64,000 nucleotides of DNA from NCBI RefSeq assembly GCF_024295805.1, contig NZ_JANCLX010000037.1:1-64000 (forward strand). The letters run 5' to 3'. Shown here in pieces: positions 45,383-54,033 of the stretch. Both the position numbers and the translations under genes were made by a program. Source of the stretch: Streptomyces cucumeris (GTDB lineage: Bacteria > Actinomycetota > Actinomycetes > Streptomycetales > Streptomycetaceae). The stretch's first letter is position 1; the number at the start of each line of letters is the position of its first letter. Under the pieces are notes generated by a model that had not been told where the DNA came from, did not search any database, and was given only the letters and a program-made list of their open reading frames with translations.

Positions 45383-45455
45383 CCGGTGCCCCCCGGATAA
45401 CCGGTGACCACCCGGACACCTGCCACAACACGGAGCAGATCAGAGAGGAGCAGCG

Positions 45456-46535
45456 GTGCGTGTGCTCGTCGTCGGCGACCACTTCATCCCGGCCGCCCGC
45501 TATATCGAGGCCCTGGCCGAGGTGTCCTCCCAGGGCACCGGTCCGGACACCGGTCCGGGCCACGGTATCGGCCCGGTCCGCGATATCACCTGGTCCGGCA
45601 CCAAGGCCGAGCAGCACGCCGCGCAGCAGGAGATGGAGCTGCGGGGGCCGGACGCGGTACCGGTCCCCCGTGAGATCGTCGGGGCTGTCGGGGATACCGA
45701 GGTGCTCGCCGTGCACTTCGCCCCGGTGTCCGCGCTGGTGCTGCGGGCGGCCCCGGAGCTGCGCGCGGTGTGTGTCGCCCGGACCGGCCTGGAGAACGTG
45801 GACGTGGCCGCCGCCACCGAGCGGGGCGTCGCCGTCGTACCGGTCCACGGGCGCAACGCCTCGGCCGTGGCCGAACTCGCCCTGGGGCTGATGCTCTCCG
45901 AGGCGCGCGACATCGCGCGCGCGGACGCCTCGGTCAAGGCCGGAGGGTGGCGCAAGGACTTCGGCGGGCCCGGTGACGAGGTCGGTGGCGGCACCGTCGG
46001 CATGGTGGGCATGGGCCATGTGGGACGGGAACTGGCGGACCGGCTGCGCGGTTTCGCCGTCCGGCTGCTGGTCCACGATCCGTATGTGCCGGACGCGGTG
46101 CTGGAGCACCACGGCGCGGAGCGGGCGGCCGATCTGGACACGGTGTTCCGGGAGTCCGACGCGGTCCATGTGCTGGCCCGGCTGACCCCGGAGACCGAGC
46201 GGTTCATCGGCCCGGAGCAGTTCGCGCTGATGAAGCCCACGGCGTACTTCTTCAACACCGCGCGCAGCCGTCTGGTGGACACCGGCGCGCTGTACGCGGT
46301 GCTGGCCTCCGGCCGGATCGCCGGGGCCGGGCTCGATGTGCACGACGAGGAACCCCTGCCGGCCGACAGCCCGTGGCGGACGCTGGACAATGTCACGCTC
46401 ACCACCCACTACGGCGGCGACACCGTCACCACCAATGAACGTTCGGCCCGGCTGGTGGCCGGGGCCGTCGCCGAGCTGGCGGCGACCGGGCGCTGCCGGG
46501 GCGCGGTCAATGCCCGTGAACTGGAATGGATGTAG
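45456..46535 (+). CDS. D-isomer-specific 2-hydroxyacid dehydrogenase family protein
   Basis: 359 residues. The NAD-binding motif is VGMVGMGHVGRELADRL. The catalytic Arg lies in FNTARSRLVD, the Glu in DVHDEEPLPADSPW and the His in LTTHYGG, so the active site is complete. The N-terminal substrate domain is longer than usual, with a Gly/Pro-rich insert near 25-50. It reduces or oxidises a 2-hydroxy acid with NAD(P)H. GAGAGGAG five bases before the GTG marks the start. It sits between the transporter and the kinase and so probably acts on a sugar-acid or hydroxy-keto intermediate of the same pathway. Confidence 0.9.
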   Translation: MRVLVVGDHFIPAARYIEALAEVSSQGTGPDTGPGHGIGPVRDITWSGTKAEQHAAQQEMELRGPDAVPVPREIVGAVGDTEVLAVHFAPVSALVLRAAPELRAVCVARTGLENVDVAAATERGVAVVPVHGRNASAVAELALGLMLSEARDIARADASVKAGGWRKDFGGPGDEVGGGTVGMVGMGHVGRELADRLRGFAVRLLVHDPYVPDAVLEHHGAERAADLDTVFRESDAVHVLARLTPETERFIGPEQFALMKPTAYFFNTARSRLVDTGALYAVLASGRIAGAGLDVHDEEPLPADSPWRTLDNVTLTTHYGGDTVTTNERSARLVAGAVAELAATGRCRGAVNARELEWM

Positions 46536-46541
46536 GACCCC

Positions 46542-48041
46542 GTGCGTGAACTGTTGCTGGGCATCGACGCCGGGCAGACCGTGACCAAGGCGCTGCTGTT
46601 CGACCCCGCCGGACGGGAGGTGGCGCGCGGCCGCGCGACGGTACCGCTGAGCAGCCCCCGGCCGCACCGGGTCGAGCGCGACATGGACGAGGTGTGGCAC
46701 GCGGCGCGGCGGGCGATCCGGGAGTGCCTCGCCGCGGCGGGTGAGGGGGCGGCCCGATCCGTGGCCGCGGTGGGGCTGGCCGGGCACGGCGACGGGGTCT
46801 ACCCCGTGGACGAGCGGCTGCGGCCGGTGCGCACGGCGATCCTGGCCCTGGACACCCGCGCCGAACCGCTGCTGGACCAGTGGCGGGACACCCCGCTGTG
46901 GACGCGGGCCCTGGACCTCTCCGGTCAGGTGCCCTTCCCGGGTTCCCCGGCCGCGCTGCTGCCCTGGCTCGCCCGCCACGACCCCGACACCCTGCGGCGC
47001 AGCCGGTGGCTGCTGTTCTGCAAGGACTGGCTGAGGCTGCGGCTGACCGGCACCCCCGCGACGGATCCCACGGACGCCAGCGCCTCGTTCACCGATGTCC
47101 GCACCCGGGCCTACTCGGCGGAGCTCCTGGAGCTGTACGGCGTCGGTGAGCTGGCCGGGAAACTGCCGCCGGTACTGGCGTCCGACGCCCTGGCCGGGGC
47201 GGTCACCCCCGAGGCTGCCGCGGCCACCGGACTCACCGCCGGAACCCCGGTGGTCACCGGTGCGCATGATGTGGACGCGGCCGCGCTCGGGGTGGGGCGG
47301 CTGGATCCGGGTGAACTGTGCGTGGTGGCCGGGACGTTCAGCGTCAATCAGGTGCTCAGCGATCGGGTGGTGCTGGATCCGCGCTGGCAGGTCCGGGGTT
47401 CCGTGCGGCCGGAACACTGGATGATCATGTCCACCTCCCCGTCGTCGGTGGCCAACCTCGAATGGTTTCTCCAGGTCATGGGTGTCACCGCGGAAGCCGG
47501 GGAGACCGTGCACGACGTGATCGCGCGGGAGGTGGCGGCCCATCTCGGGGGACCGTCGGAGATGGTCTTCCACCCCTTCCTCTACGGCTCCCCGCACGGT
47601 CGGCCCACCTCGGGCACCTTCCTCGGGATGCGCGGCTGGCACACCCGGGGCCATGTGCTGCGGGCACTGCTGGAGGGCGTGGTGCTCAACCATCGCTGGC
47701 ACGTCGACGCCCTGTGCTCGACGCTGCCCGTCAGCGGACCCGTACGGCTCACCGGTGGCGCCGCGCGCAGTGAGCTCTGGAGCCAGATGTTCGCCGACGC
47801 GCTGGCCCGGCCGGTCGAGGTCACGGATGTGGCGGAGAGCGCGGCGCGTGGTGCCGCCCTGCTCGCCGCCACGGCGGTCGGGCTGCTGGACGGCCCGGGC
47901 GATCCCCGCGCCCGGGTGGCGGTCGGCCGACGCCATGAACCGGAGGAGGGACGGGTGGCCGTGCTGGAGGAGGCGTACCAGGTGTATCTGGAGGCGCTGG
48001 AGGCGCTCGGACCGACCTGGTCACGGCTTGCCACGGACTGA
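46542..48041 (+). CDS. FGGY-family carbohydrate kinase (xylulose/erythritol-kinase-like)
   Basis: 499 residues. The N-terminal ATPase domain begins LLGIDAGQTVTKALLFD, with the FGGY features ERDMDEVWHAA and LFCKDWLRLRLTG. The second domain has GTFSVNQVL, SPSSVANLEWF and LTGGAARSELWSQMFADAL. The pattern is closest to L-xylulose/erythritol kinases rather than glycerol kinase. It phosphorylates the imported sugar, ketose or polyol. The GTG at 46542 is six bases past the dehydrogenase stop. Its product is the likely effector for the DeoR protein. The substrate assignment is tentative. Confidence 0.92.
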   Translation: MRELLLGIDAGQTVTKALLFDPAGREVARGRATVPLSSPRPHRVERDMDEVWHAARRAIRECLAAAGEGAARSVAAVGLAGHGDGVYPVDERLRPVRTAILALDTRAEPLLDQWRDTPLWTRALDLSGQVPFPGSPAALLPWLARHDPDTLRRSRWLLFCKDWLRLRLTGTPATDPTDASASFTDVRTRAYSAELLELYGVGELAGKLPPVLASDALAGAVTPEAAAATGLTAGTPVVTGAHDVDAAALGVGRLDPGELCVVAGTFSVNQVLSDRVVLDPRWQVRGSVRPEHWMIMSTSPSSVANLEWFLQVMGVTAEAGETVHDVIAREVAAHLGGPSEMVFHPFLYGSPHGRPTSGTFLGMRGWHTRGHVLRALLEGVVLNHRWHVDALCSTLPVSGPVRLTGGAARSELWSQMFADALARPVEVTDVAESAARGAALLAATAVGLLDGPGDPRARVAVGRRHEPEEGRVAVLEEAYQVYLEALEALGPTWSRLATD

Positions 48042-48252
48042 CCACGGGGAACCGGCGCAGGGGCCCGGCAAGAGGCCCGGCACAGAGGCCCGACACGGGG
48101 GTGCGTCGCTGATGTATCACATAAACAGAGATCTTTTAGCTTAATTCATGAGATTTCTTGCCGGAATCTCTTGTAATACTGCTGGGTCAGGCGTAGACCG
48201 GAGCCAAAGGCAGCACCACGCCGCCACCCTTCGCCCGGAAGCGATCCGCACC

Positions 48253-48744
48253 ATGTGTGTCACCGCCACCCTGCTCGCCTCGCCGGCCGGTCCCCGTCCG
48301 GCGGAGCCCCCGCCGCTGGCGCCCACCCCGGTCTCCGGACGCGACGCCCTGCTCACCCTGCCCGCCGAACCGGCGCTGGTCGGCTGTGCCCGCCACTTCG
48401 CCGAGAACGTCCTCATCCACTGGAAGGTGCCGTCCGACGCATGCGATGCGGCCGTGCTCGTCGTCGGGGAGCTGGCCGCCAACGCGGCCCGGCACGGACG
48501 CAGCCGGATGACCGTCCGGCTGACCCTGACCCCGGACGCCCTCCGGCTCGTGGTGTCCGACCACGGTCTGCTGCCGCGCCCCAGGCGCCCGCATCTCGTC
48601 CCCGTCTCCGACCCCGATGAACACGGCCGTGGCATCGCCCTGGTGGAGACCCTGGCCAGCCGGGTGGAGACCCGTCGGCACGACAACGGCCACTGGGTCC
48701 GCGCCACCCTGCCGGTGGCCCCGGCGCGGCTCATGGCGGCATGA
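48253..48744 (+). CDS. HATPase_c anti-sigma/RsbW-type regulatory kinase
   Basis: 163 residues of a GHKL ATPase without membrane or histidine-kinase domains. The N box is VVGELAANAARHG, the G1 box is LVVSDHG, and the G2 region is DEHGRGIALVETLASRVE. Such proteins bind sigma factors or phosphorylate anti-anti-sigma proteins in streptomycetes. An in-frame ATG at 48148 would add 35 residues but has no ribosome-binding site and overlaps a small inverted repeat, so the ATG at 48253 is preferred. No sigma factor or antagonist is adjacent, so the partner is unknown. Confidence 0.85.
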   Translation: MCVTATLLASPAGPRPAEPPPLAPTPVSGRDALLTLPAEPALVGCARHFAENVLIHWKVPSDACDAAVLVVGELAANAARHGRSRMTVRLTLTPDALRLVVSDHGLLPRPRRPHLVPVSDPDEHGRGIALVETLASRVETRRHDNGHWVRATLPVAPARLMAA

Positions 48745-48798
48745 GCAGTGATCACTTTCACACCGGTGGGGTGATCGATCGCCCTCACACTGGCCCTC

Positions 48799-49419
48799 AT
48801 GTGGACGCAGACAGCGACGGCGGCCGGAGTGCTCGCCCTGTTGACCGTGGTACCGGGGCCGGACATGGCCGTGGTCACCAAACGCGCGATCGCCGCCGGG
48901 AGGGCGGAGGCCCTGCGCACCGCCGCCGGGATCACGACCGGGCTGCTGGTGTGGGGCGTAGGCACCGTCGCCGGACTCGCCGCGGTCCTCGCGGCCTCGG
49001 CCGAGGCGTACCTCGTCGTGAAGATCCTGGGCGCGGTGTACCTGGCCTGCCTCGGTGCTCAGGCGCTGTGGCAGAGCCGGCGCGCGGCGCGGCCGGAGCC
49101 CGGCCGGCCGGTGGGCGGTGGCTCCAAGCGCGCGTTCACGACCGGGCTGACCACGAACATCCTCAACCCGAAGATCGCCGTGTTCTACACCGGGCTGCTG
49201 CCCACGCTCGCCCCCGACGGACTGCCCGCGGCGACCGGGATGGCCCTGCTGGTCGCGTTGCACGCGGCGCTGACCCTGAGCTGGCTGGGCGGTTACGCCT
49301 GTCTGGTGTCCCGGGCCCGCGGGGTGTTCCAGCGGCCGCGCGTCCGCCGGCTGCTGGACCGGGTGACCGGTGTGGTGCTCATCGGGTTCGGCGCGCGGAT
49401 CGCCACCGAGGCACCCTGA
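48799..49419 (+). CDS. LysE/RhtB-family exporter
   Basis: 206 residues, about six membrane segments. The family signature appears as VVPGPDMAVVTKRAIAAGRAEALRTAAGI near the N-terminus and TGLTTNILNPKIAVFYTGLLP in the middle. These exporters release amino acids or related metabolites. The gene is 54 bases downstream of the HATPase gene and ends in a strong bidirectional terminator. The substrate is unknown. Confidence 0.92.
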   Translation: MWTQTATAAGVLALLTVVPGPDMAVVTKRAIAAGRAEALRTAAGITTGLLVWGVGTVAGLAAVLAASAEAYLVVKILGAVYLACLGAQALWQSRRAARPEPGRPVGGGSKRAFTTGLTTNILNPKIAVFYTGLLPTLAPDGLPAATGMALLVALHAALTLSWLGGYACLVSRARGVFQRPRVRRLLDRVTGVVLIGFGARIATEAP

Positions 49420-49455
49420 CGGGCGCCGGAGCGGCGGACGGCGGGGGGCGCACAG

Positions 49456-49507
49456 CGGCGGGGGAGCGACCGGACCCCTATCGGGTCGGCCGCTCCCCCG
49501 CCGTTCG
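49456..49507. terminator. Bidirectional terminator, lysE / gap
   Basis: A long GC-rich hairpin between convergent genes. CGGCGGGGGAGCG on the left pairs with CGCTCCCCCGCCG on the right, and inner bases around ACCC/CGGGT extend the stem over a CTAT loop. Both genes point into it. Confidence 0.85.
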
Positions 49508-49529
49508 CGCTGTGGGAGCCCGGGTGGGG

Positions 49530-50975
49530 TCAGCCCACCGGAGCCGGGTACGTCGGGTACTCCACCCCGGAGACGTGCTGGACCACGCGGATGACCTGGC
49601 ACGAGTAGCCGAACTCGTTGTCGTACCAGAGGTAGAGGATCGCGTTGTCACCGTCGACCTTGGTGGCGCCGGCGTCGACGATCGAGGCGTGGCGCGAGCC
49701 GATGAAGTCGTTGGAGACCGCGTCGGGCGCGCTGGTGAAGTCGATCTGGCGCTTCAGCGGCGAGGTGAGCGACACATCGCGGAGGTAGTCGACGACCTCC
49801 TCGCGGGTGGTCTCGCGACCGAGCCGCAGGCTGAGGATGGCGATGGACACGTCCGGCACCGGGACCCGGATGGAGCTGCCGGTGATCGGCGCCTTGAGGT
49901 CCGGCAGCGCCTTGGCCACGGCCGAGGCGGCACCGGTCTCGGTGATGACCATGTTGAGCGGCGCGGACCGGCCGCGACGGTCGGCCTTGTGGTAGTTGTC
50001 CAGCAGGTTCTGGTCGTTGGTGAACGAGTGGACGGTCTCCACGTGGCCGCGGAGCACACCGTACTCGTCCGCCATCGCCTTCAGCGGCGGGACGATCGCG
50101 TTGGTGGTGCAGGACGCGCAGGACAGGATCTGCTCATCCGGCTTGATCGTGTCGTGGTTGACCCCGTGCACGATGTTGGGGACGTCGCCCTTGCCCGGCG
50201 CGGTCAGCACGACCTTCTCGACCCCGGGGCGCAGGTGCTTCGACAGGCCCTCGCGGTCCCGCCACTTGCCCGTGTTGTCGATGAGGATGGCGTCCTTGAT
50301 TCCGTACGCCGTGTAGTCGACCTCGGACGGGTCGCTCGCGTAGATCACCTTGATCTCGTTGCCGTTGGCGACGATCGTGCTGTTCGCCTCGTCAACGGTG
50401 ATCGTGCCCTGGAACTGGCCGTGGATGGAGTCACGGCGCAGCAGCGAGGCGCGCTTGACGATGTCCTGGTCACCGCCCCGGCGGACGACGATGGCACGCA
50501 GCCGCAGACCGTTGCCGGACCCGGCCTTCTCGATGAGCAGCCGGGCCACGAGGCGGCCGATACGGCCGAAACCGTAGAGGACGACATCGCGCGGCTCACG
50601 GCGCTCGATCTTGTTATCCCCGGTGGCACCCGATACGGCCTCGGCGGTGAACTCCTCCACCGACAGACCGCGGTCATCGGCGCGGTAGCTCTCGGCGAGC
50701 AGACCGAGGTCGATCTGGGACGGGCCGAGATCGAGTGTGGTCAGAGCCTGAAGGAAAGGAAGGGTGTCGGTGACCGAGAGTTCAACACCCGCGATCTGCC
50801 GGGCGAACCGGTGGGTCTTGAGGATGCTGACCACCGACTTGTTCACCAGGGAGCGGCTGTGAAGCAGGACGGTCACGTCCCGCTCCCGATGCAGCTTCCC
50901 GATGATCGGGATCATCGACTCCGCGATCTCCTCGCGGTTCTTCCAGTTTGTGAACGAGTCCTCGTTGACAGTCAC
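49530..50975 (-). CDS. gap: Glyceraldehyde-3-phosphate dehydrogenase, N-terminally extended
   Basis: 481 residues, longer than the usual 335. A 125-residue N-terminal extension (starting MTVNEDSFTNWKNREEIAESM) precedes the NAD fold (VVLYGFGRIGRLVARLL, near 138). The catalytic cysteine is in SCASCTTNAIVPPL (near 288), with His in the VHSFTNDQ strand and the C-terminal WYDNEFGYSCQV. The extended type is a recognised actinobacterial class. It catalyses reversible oxidation of GAP to 1,3-bisphosphoglycerate and may work in the gluconeogenic direction. The start is GTG at 50975 with only a weak GAAAG upstream. Confidence 0.95.
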   Translation of the reverse strand: MTVNEDSFTNWKNREEIAESMIPIIGKLHRERDVTVLLHSRSLVNKSVVSILKTHRFARQIAGVELSVTDTLPFLQALTTLDLGPSQIDLGLLAESYRADDRGLSVEEFTAEAVSGATGDNKIERREPRDVVLYGFGRIGRLVARLLIEKAGSGNGLRLRAIVVRRGGDQDIVKRASLLRRDSIHGQFQGTITVDEANSTIVANGNEIKVIYASDPSEVDYTAYGIKDAILIDNTGKWRDREGLSKHLRPGVEKVVLTAPGKGDVPNIVHGVNHDTIKPDEQILSCASCTTNAIVPPLKAMADEYGVLRGHVETVHSFTNDQNLLDNYHKADRRGRSAPLNMVITETGAASAVAKALPDLKAPITGSSIRVPVPDVSIAILSLRLGRETTREEVVDYLRDVSLTSPLKRQIDFTSAPDAVSNDFIGSRHASIVDAGATKVDGDNAILYLWYDNEFGYSCQVIRVVQHVSGVEYPTYPAPVG

Positions 50976-51145
50976 AGTGCATCTTTCGAGCTAGGCGGTG
51001 CTCATATGCTACCCCTGCCAGCACGATGATCCTTCAAACGCCCCCCTGGGGCCGCATTCTGTGACGGGACTCATCACCACACCCGGATACCATTTTGCCC
51101 CATGATGTCCGATCTCGATCATCGCGCGGATCCCTTGGCGGGGCG

Positions 51146-51177
51146 GCCGTACGCGGGGGCCGGAGCCCGCGTACGGC
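51146..51177. terminator. Hairpin terminator downstream of the AOC-like gene
   Basis: A perfect 12-base inverted repeat (GCCGTACGCGGG and CCCGCGTACGGC) with an eight-base loop, starting 7 bases past the stop of the minus-strand gene at 51184. Confidence 0.75.
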
Positions 51178-51183
51178 GGGGAC

Positions 51184-51933
51184 CTAGCGGGGCAGCCGGT
51201 AGCGGAAGCGCAGTTCGAAGGTGGCCTCCATCACCAGGGCGACGGGGTCGAAACGACGCACCCGCGCGCGTTCGACACCACTGCCCCGGATGCCCTCGAA
51301 CTCCTCGGTGCCGCCACTGATGACACCGCGCCCGTCCTTGCCCGGGCCGACGGTGGACACGACGGTCCGGTCGCCGACCCAGGGCTTCCCGGACTCCAGG
51401 GCGGGCTGGAAGATGGTGGCGGCGACGTCGGTCTTGTCCTCGACCTCGTCATAGAAGATCGTCCCGCGGCCCGGGAGATGCAGCAGCCAGGCACTGCGGG
51501 AGCGCATGATGCCCGACTCGGGGGTGCTTTCGGGCAGCAGGGTCTCCAACTCCGTGCCGTACCCCACGACGGTGCCCTCCGCGTCACGCAGCAGCCCGCC
51601 GAAGGCGAGTGTCCGCTTGAGCCGGGCGTCGGTGAACCGGGCGACACCGGGCGGGAACGGCGCCGCCGGGGTGAGTCCGCCGTGGGTGTTCACGATGACG
51701 TCCTTCGGGGTTTCGCAGAAGAACGACTCCTCGATCCAGCCGTGCCTGCCGTGCCCCCGCCCGTGGACAAAGGGTGCGGAGTGCGCCCAGGCGGGACCGG
51801 CGGTGGCGGCGGAGGCGGCCAGCGCGGTCACGGCCAGTCCGGTCAGGGCGGTACGGCGGGAGGGCACCCCGGTCGCCCCGTTCGCCTCGGTCGCCTCGCC
51901 CGCCCCGGCGGAAGGTTCTTGGTCTGCGGCCAC
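51184..51933 (-). CDS. Exported allene-oxide-cyclase/dirigent-barrel-like protein
   Basis: 249 residues. A twin-arginine-type leader (PSRRTALTGLAVTALAASAATAGPAWAHS) implies export. The mature domain shows the barrel hallmark GRGVISGGTEEFEGIRGSG, close to the GGTGxFxGARG pattern of AOC/dirigent-like proteins, and ends in strands ALVMEATFELRFRYRL. The GTG at 51933 follows GAGGAG by seven bases, which rules out the longer in-frame form. Enzymatic activity is unknown; the barrel binds small hydrophobic molecules in characterised relatives. It is monocistronic and divergent from the ABC exporter. Confidence 0.7.
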   Translation of the reverse strand: MAADQEPSAGAGEATEANGATGVPSRRTALTGLAVTALAASAATAGPAWAHSAPFVHGRGHGRHGWIEESFFCETPKDVIVNTHGGLTPAAPFPPGVARFTDARLKRTLAFGGLLRDAEGTVVGYGTELETLLPESTPESGIMRSRSAWLLHLPGRGTIFYDEVEDKTDVAATIFQPALESGKPWVGDRTVVSTVGPGKDGRGVISGGTEEFEGIRGSGVERARVRRFDPVALVMEATFELRFRYRLPR

Positions 51934-52231
51934 GGCATATCTCCTCAAAACAGGATAGAGTTCACCTTTGCGCTTTACCGTGACGCTATCCCTCCCTCCC
52001 GCGGGGCCCGGTGAGTAATTCCTACTCCCCCTCCCTGCCACCTCTCCGCCACCTCCCCGGGGCGCGGTCGCCCACGGACACCGCTCCCTCGCTACCTCTC
52101 AGGTCGCACGGTGGACAGCGGCGTTGATACCCGCGGTGTACGGAGAGCGGCGCTTCCGGCTGACGCGTCCCCGATACAGGGCGACTTAGCGTGTTTTTCG
52201 TCCCCAGAAGGGCGCCGCGAAAGGAACCCGC
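51934..52231. other. Divergent intergenic region, AOC-like / ABC exporter
   Basis: About 300 bases. It holds a small perfect inverted repeat, GAGTA-ATTCC-TACTC (52013-52027), GAGGAG before the AOC-like start and GAAAGGA before the ABC ATPase ATG. No further gene is supportable. Confidence 0.4.
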
Positions 52232-53206
52232 ATGATCGAAGCAAGAGGACTGTCCAAGCGCTACGGCGACAAGGTCGCCGTGGACGACCTGAGTTTCACG
52301 GTCCGGCCCGGACTCGTCACCGGCTTCCTCGGGCCCAACGGGGCGGGGAAATCCACCACGTTGCGGATGATCGTCGGCCTGGACCAGCCGACCTCCGGTA
52401 CGGCGACGGTGTGCGGCCGCCCCTACCGGGAGCTCGCCCGGCCGCTGTGCACCGCCGGTGCCCTGCTGGAGGCCAAGGCCGTGCACAGCGGACGCACCGC
52501 GCGTGAGCACCTCCGGGGGCTCGCCGCCTCCAACCGCCTTCCCAAACGGCGAGTTGACGAGGTGTTGGAACAGGTCGGCCTGACCGCCACCGCGCGGCGG
52601 CGCGTCGGTGGCTTCTCGCTCGGCATGGGCCAGCGGCTGGGCATCGCGGCCGCGCTGCTCGGGGATCCCGAGGTCATCATCCTCGACGAACCGGTCAACG
52701 GCCTGGACCCGGAAGGCATCCAGTGGGTGCGCGAGTTCATGCGCGGGATGGCCGACGAAGGCCGTACCGTCCTGGTCTCCTCCCATCTGATGAGCGAGAT
52801 GCAGGACACCGCGGACCACCTCATCGTCATCGGACGCGGCCGGCTGGCGGCCGACAGCTCGATGGCCGATTTCCTGGCGCGCAGTTCGCACAACGGGGTG
52901 GTGGTGCGGTCACCGCACACGGCGCGTCTGGTCCCCGTGCTGCGCGGCGACGGAGCCACGGTCGACGCCCTCGTGGACCGCGACCGCGCCGGTGAGCAGG
53001 ACCGGGCGGAGGACCCGCCACTGATCGTGAAGGGGCTCGACGCCCGGCGGATCGGGGAGCTGGCCGGACAGAACGGCCTGTGGCTGCACGAACTGGCACC
53101 CCAGCGGGTGTCGCTCCAGGAGGCGTTCATGGAACTCACCGCGGACGCCGTGGAGTACCGGGTGGGACAGCGCCGGACGGCCGAGCACATCGGAGGTGCC
53201 GCATGA
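52232..53206 (+). CDS. ABC transporter ATP-binding protein
   Basis: 324 residues. Walker A is GPNGAGKST (34-42), the signature region is FSLGMGQR (near 129, GMGQ replacing SGGQ as often in this class), Walker B is VIILDEPVNGLDPEG, and the switch His is in VSSHLMSEM. A 90-residue C-terminal extension follows, as in DrrA/CcmA-type drug exporter ATPases. GAAAGGA precedes the ATG. It works with the permease that follows through an ATGA overlap. Confidence 0.95.
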   Translation: MIEARGLSKRYGDKVAVDDLSFTVRPGLVTGFLGPNGAGKSTTLRMIVGLDQPTSGTATVCGRPYRELARPLCTAGALLEAKAVHSGRTAREHLRGLAASNRLPKRRVDEVLEQVGLTATARRRVGGFSLGMGQRLGIAAALLGDPEVIILDEPVNGLDPEGIQWVREFMRGMADEGRTVLVSSHLMSEMQDTADHLIVIGRGRLAADSSMADFLARSSHNGVVVRSPHTARLVPVLRGDGATVDALVDRDRAGEQDRAEDPPLIVKGLDARRIGELAGQNGLWLHELAPQRVSLQEAFMELTADAVEYRVGQRRTAEHIGGAA

Positions 53207-54033
53207 ACACGGTACGGACGCAGTACGCCAGGCCGGAGCCCCTCGTGGACTCCCCCGCCCCGCCCCGTGGCGACGGCGGACCGTCACCGCGGTTCGCCGA
53301 CGCGGTCGCCTTCGAATGGATCAAGGCCCGGTCGATCCGTTCGACGTGGTGGACGCTGGCGGCCGCCGCCTGCATCACCATCGGTATCGGCGTGCTCGGT
53401 GGCGACAAGGCGCTCCCGGCCGACGACACGGCGAACGTGCTGGGCAAGATCCTCATCGGCCTCTCGCTCGGACAGGTGGCGGTGTGCCTCTTCGGGGTGC
53501 TCACCGCCACGTCCGAGTACGGCACCGGCTCGATCCGCAGCACGTTCACGGCGGTACCGGACCGGATGCGGCTGCTGGCCGCCAAGGCCCTGGTGGTCTT
53601 CACCGTCTCCCTGGTGGCGGGCACCGCCATCGTCTTCGCCACCTTCGCCGCCGGAACGCTGGCGCTGAACCCGGGGGTCGAGGTCCCGTCGCTGTCGGAC
53701 GGGGCGGTGCTGCGGGCGCTGGTGGGCGGGGGCTGCTATCTGGCCCTGCTCGGGGTGTTCTCGCTGGCCCTGGGCCTGGTGCTGCGCGCCTCCGCGGGCG
53801 GGATCACGGCCGCGGTCAGCATCACGTTCATCCTGCCCACGGTGTTCCAGATGCTCGGCCAGGACGGCGAGACCCTCCGCAAGTGGTGGCCGACCGAGGC
53901 CGGACAGCAGATCCTCAAGGTGACCCCGTCCTCGACCGATCTGGCGCCGGTACCGGGACTCGGCTACTTCGCCGTGGCCACGGTCCTCGCCCTGGCCTGC
54001 GCCATGGTCCTGACCAACCGGCGCGATGCCTAG
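53203..54033 (+). CDS. ABC-2-type transporter permease
   Basis: 276 residues. A 35-residue hydrophilic N-terminus and the FEWIKARSIRSTWWTL entry are followed by six membrane segments, ending VLALACAMVLTNRRDA. It forms the membrane part of the exporter with the preceding ATPase. Its TAG stop shares bases with the stop of the convergent glycosyltransferase (CTAG, 54030-54033), so no terminator separates the two. Confidence 0.93.
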   Translation: MNTVRTQYARPEPLVDSPAPPRGDGGPSPRFADAVAFEWIKARSIRSTWWTLAAAACITIGIGVLGGDKALPADDTANVLGKILIGLSLGQVAVCLFGVLTATSEYGTGSIRSTFTAVPDRMRLLAAKALVVFTVSLVAGTAIVFATFAAGTLALNPGVEVPSLSDGAVLRALVGGGCYLALLGVFSLALGLVLRASAGGITAAVSITFILPTVFQMLGQDGETLRKWWPTEAGQQILKVTPSSTDLAPVPGLGYFAVATVLALACAMVLTNRRDA

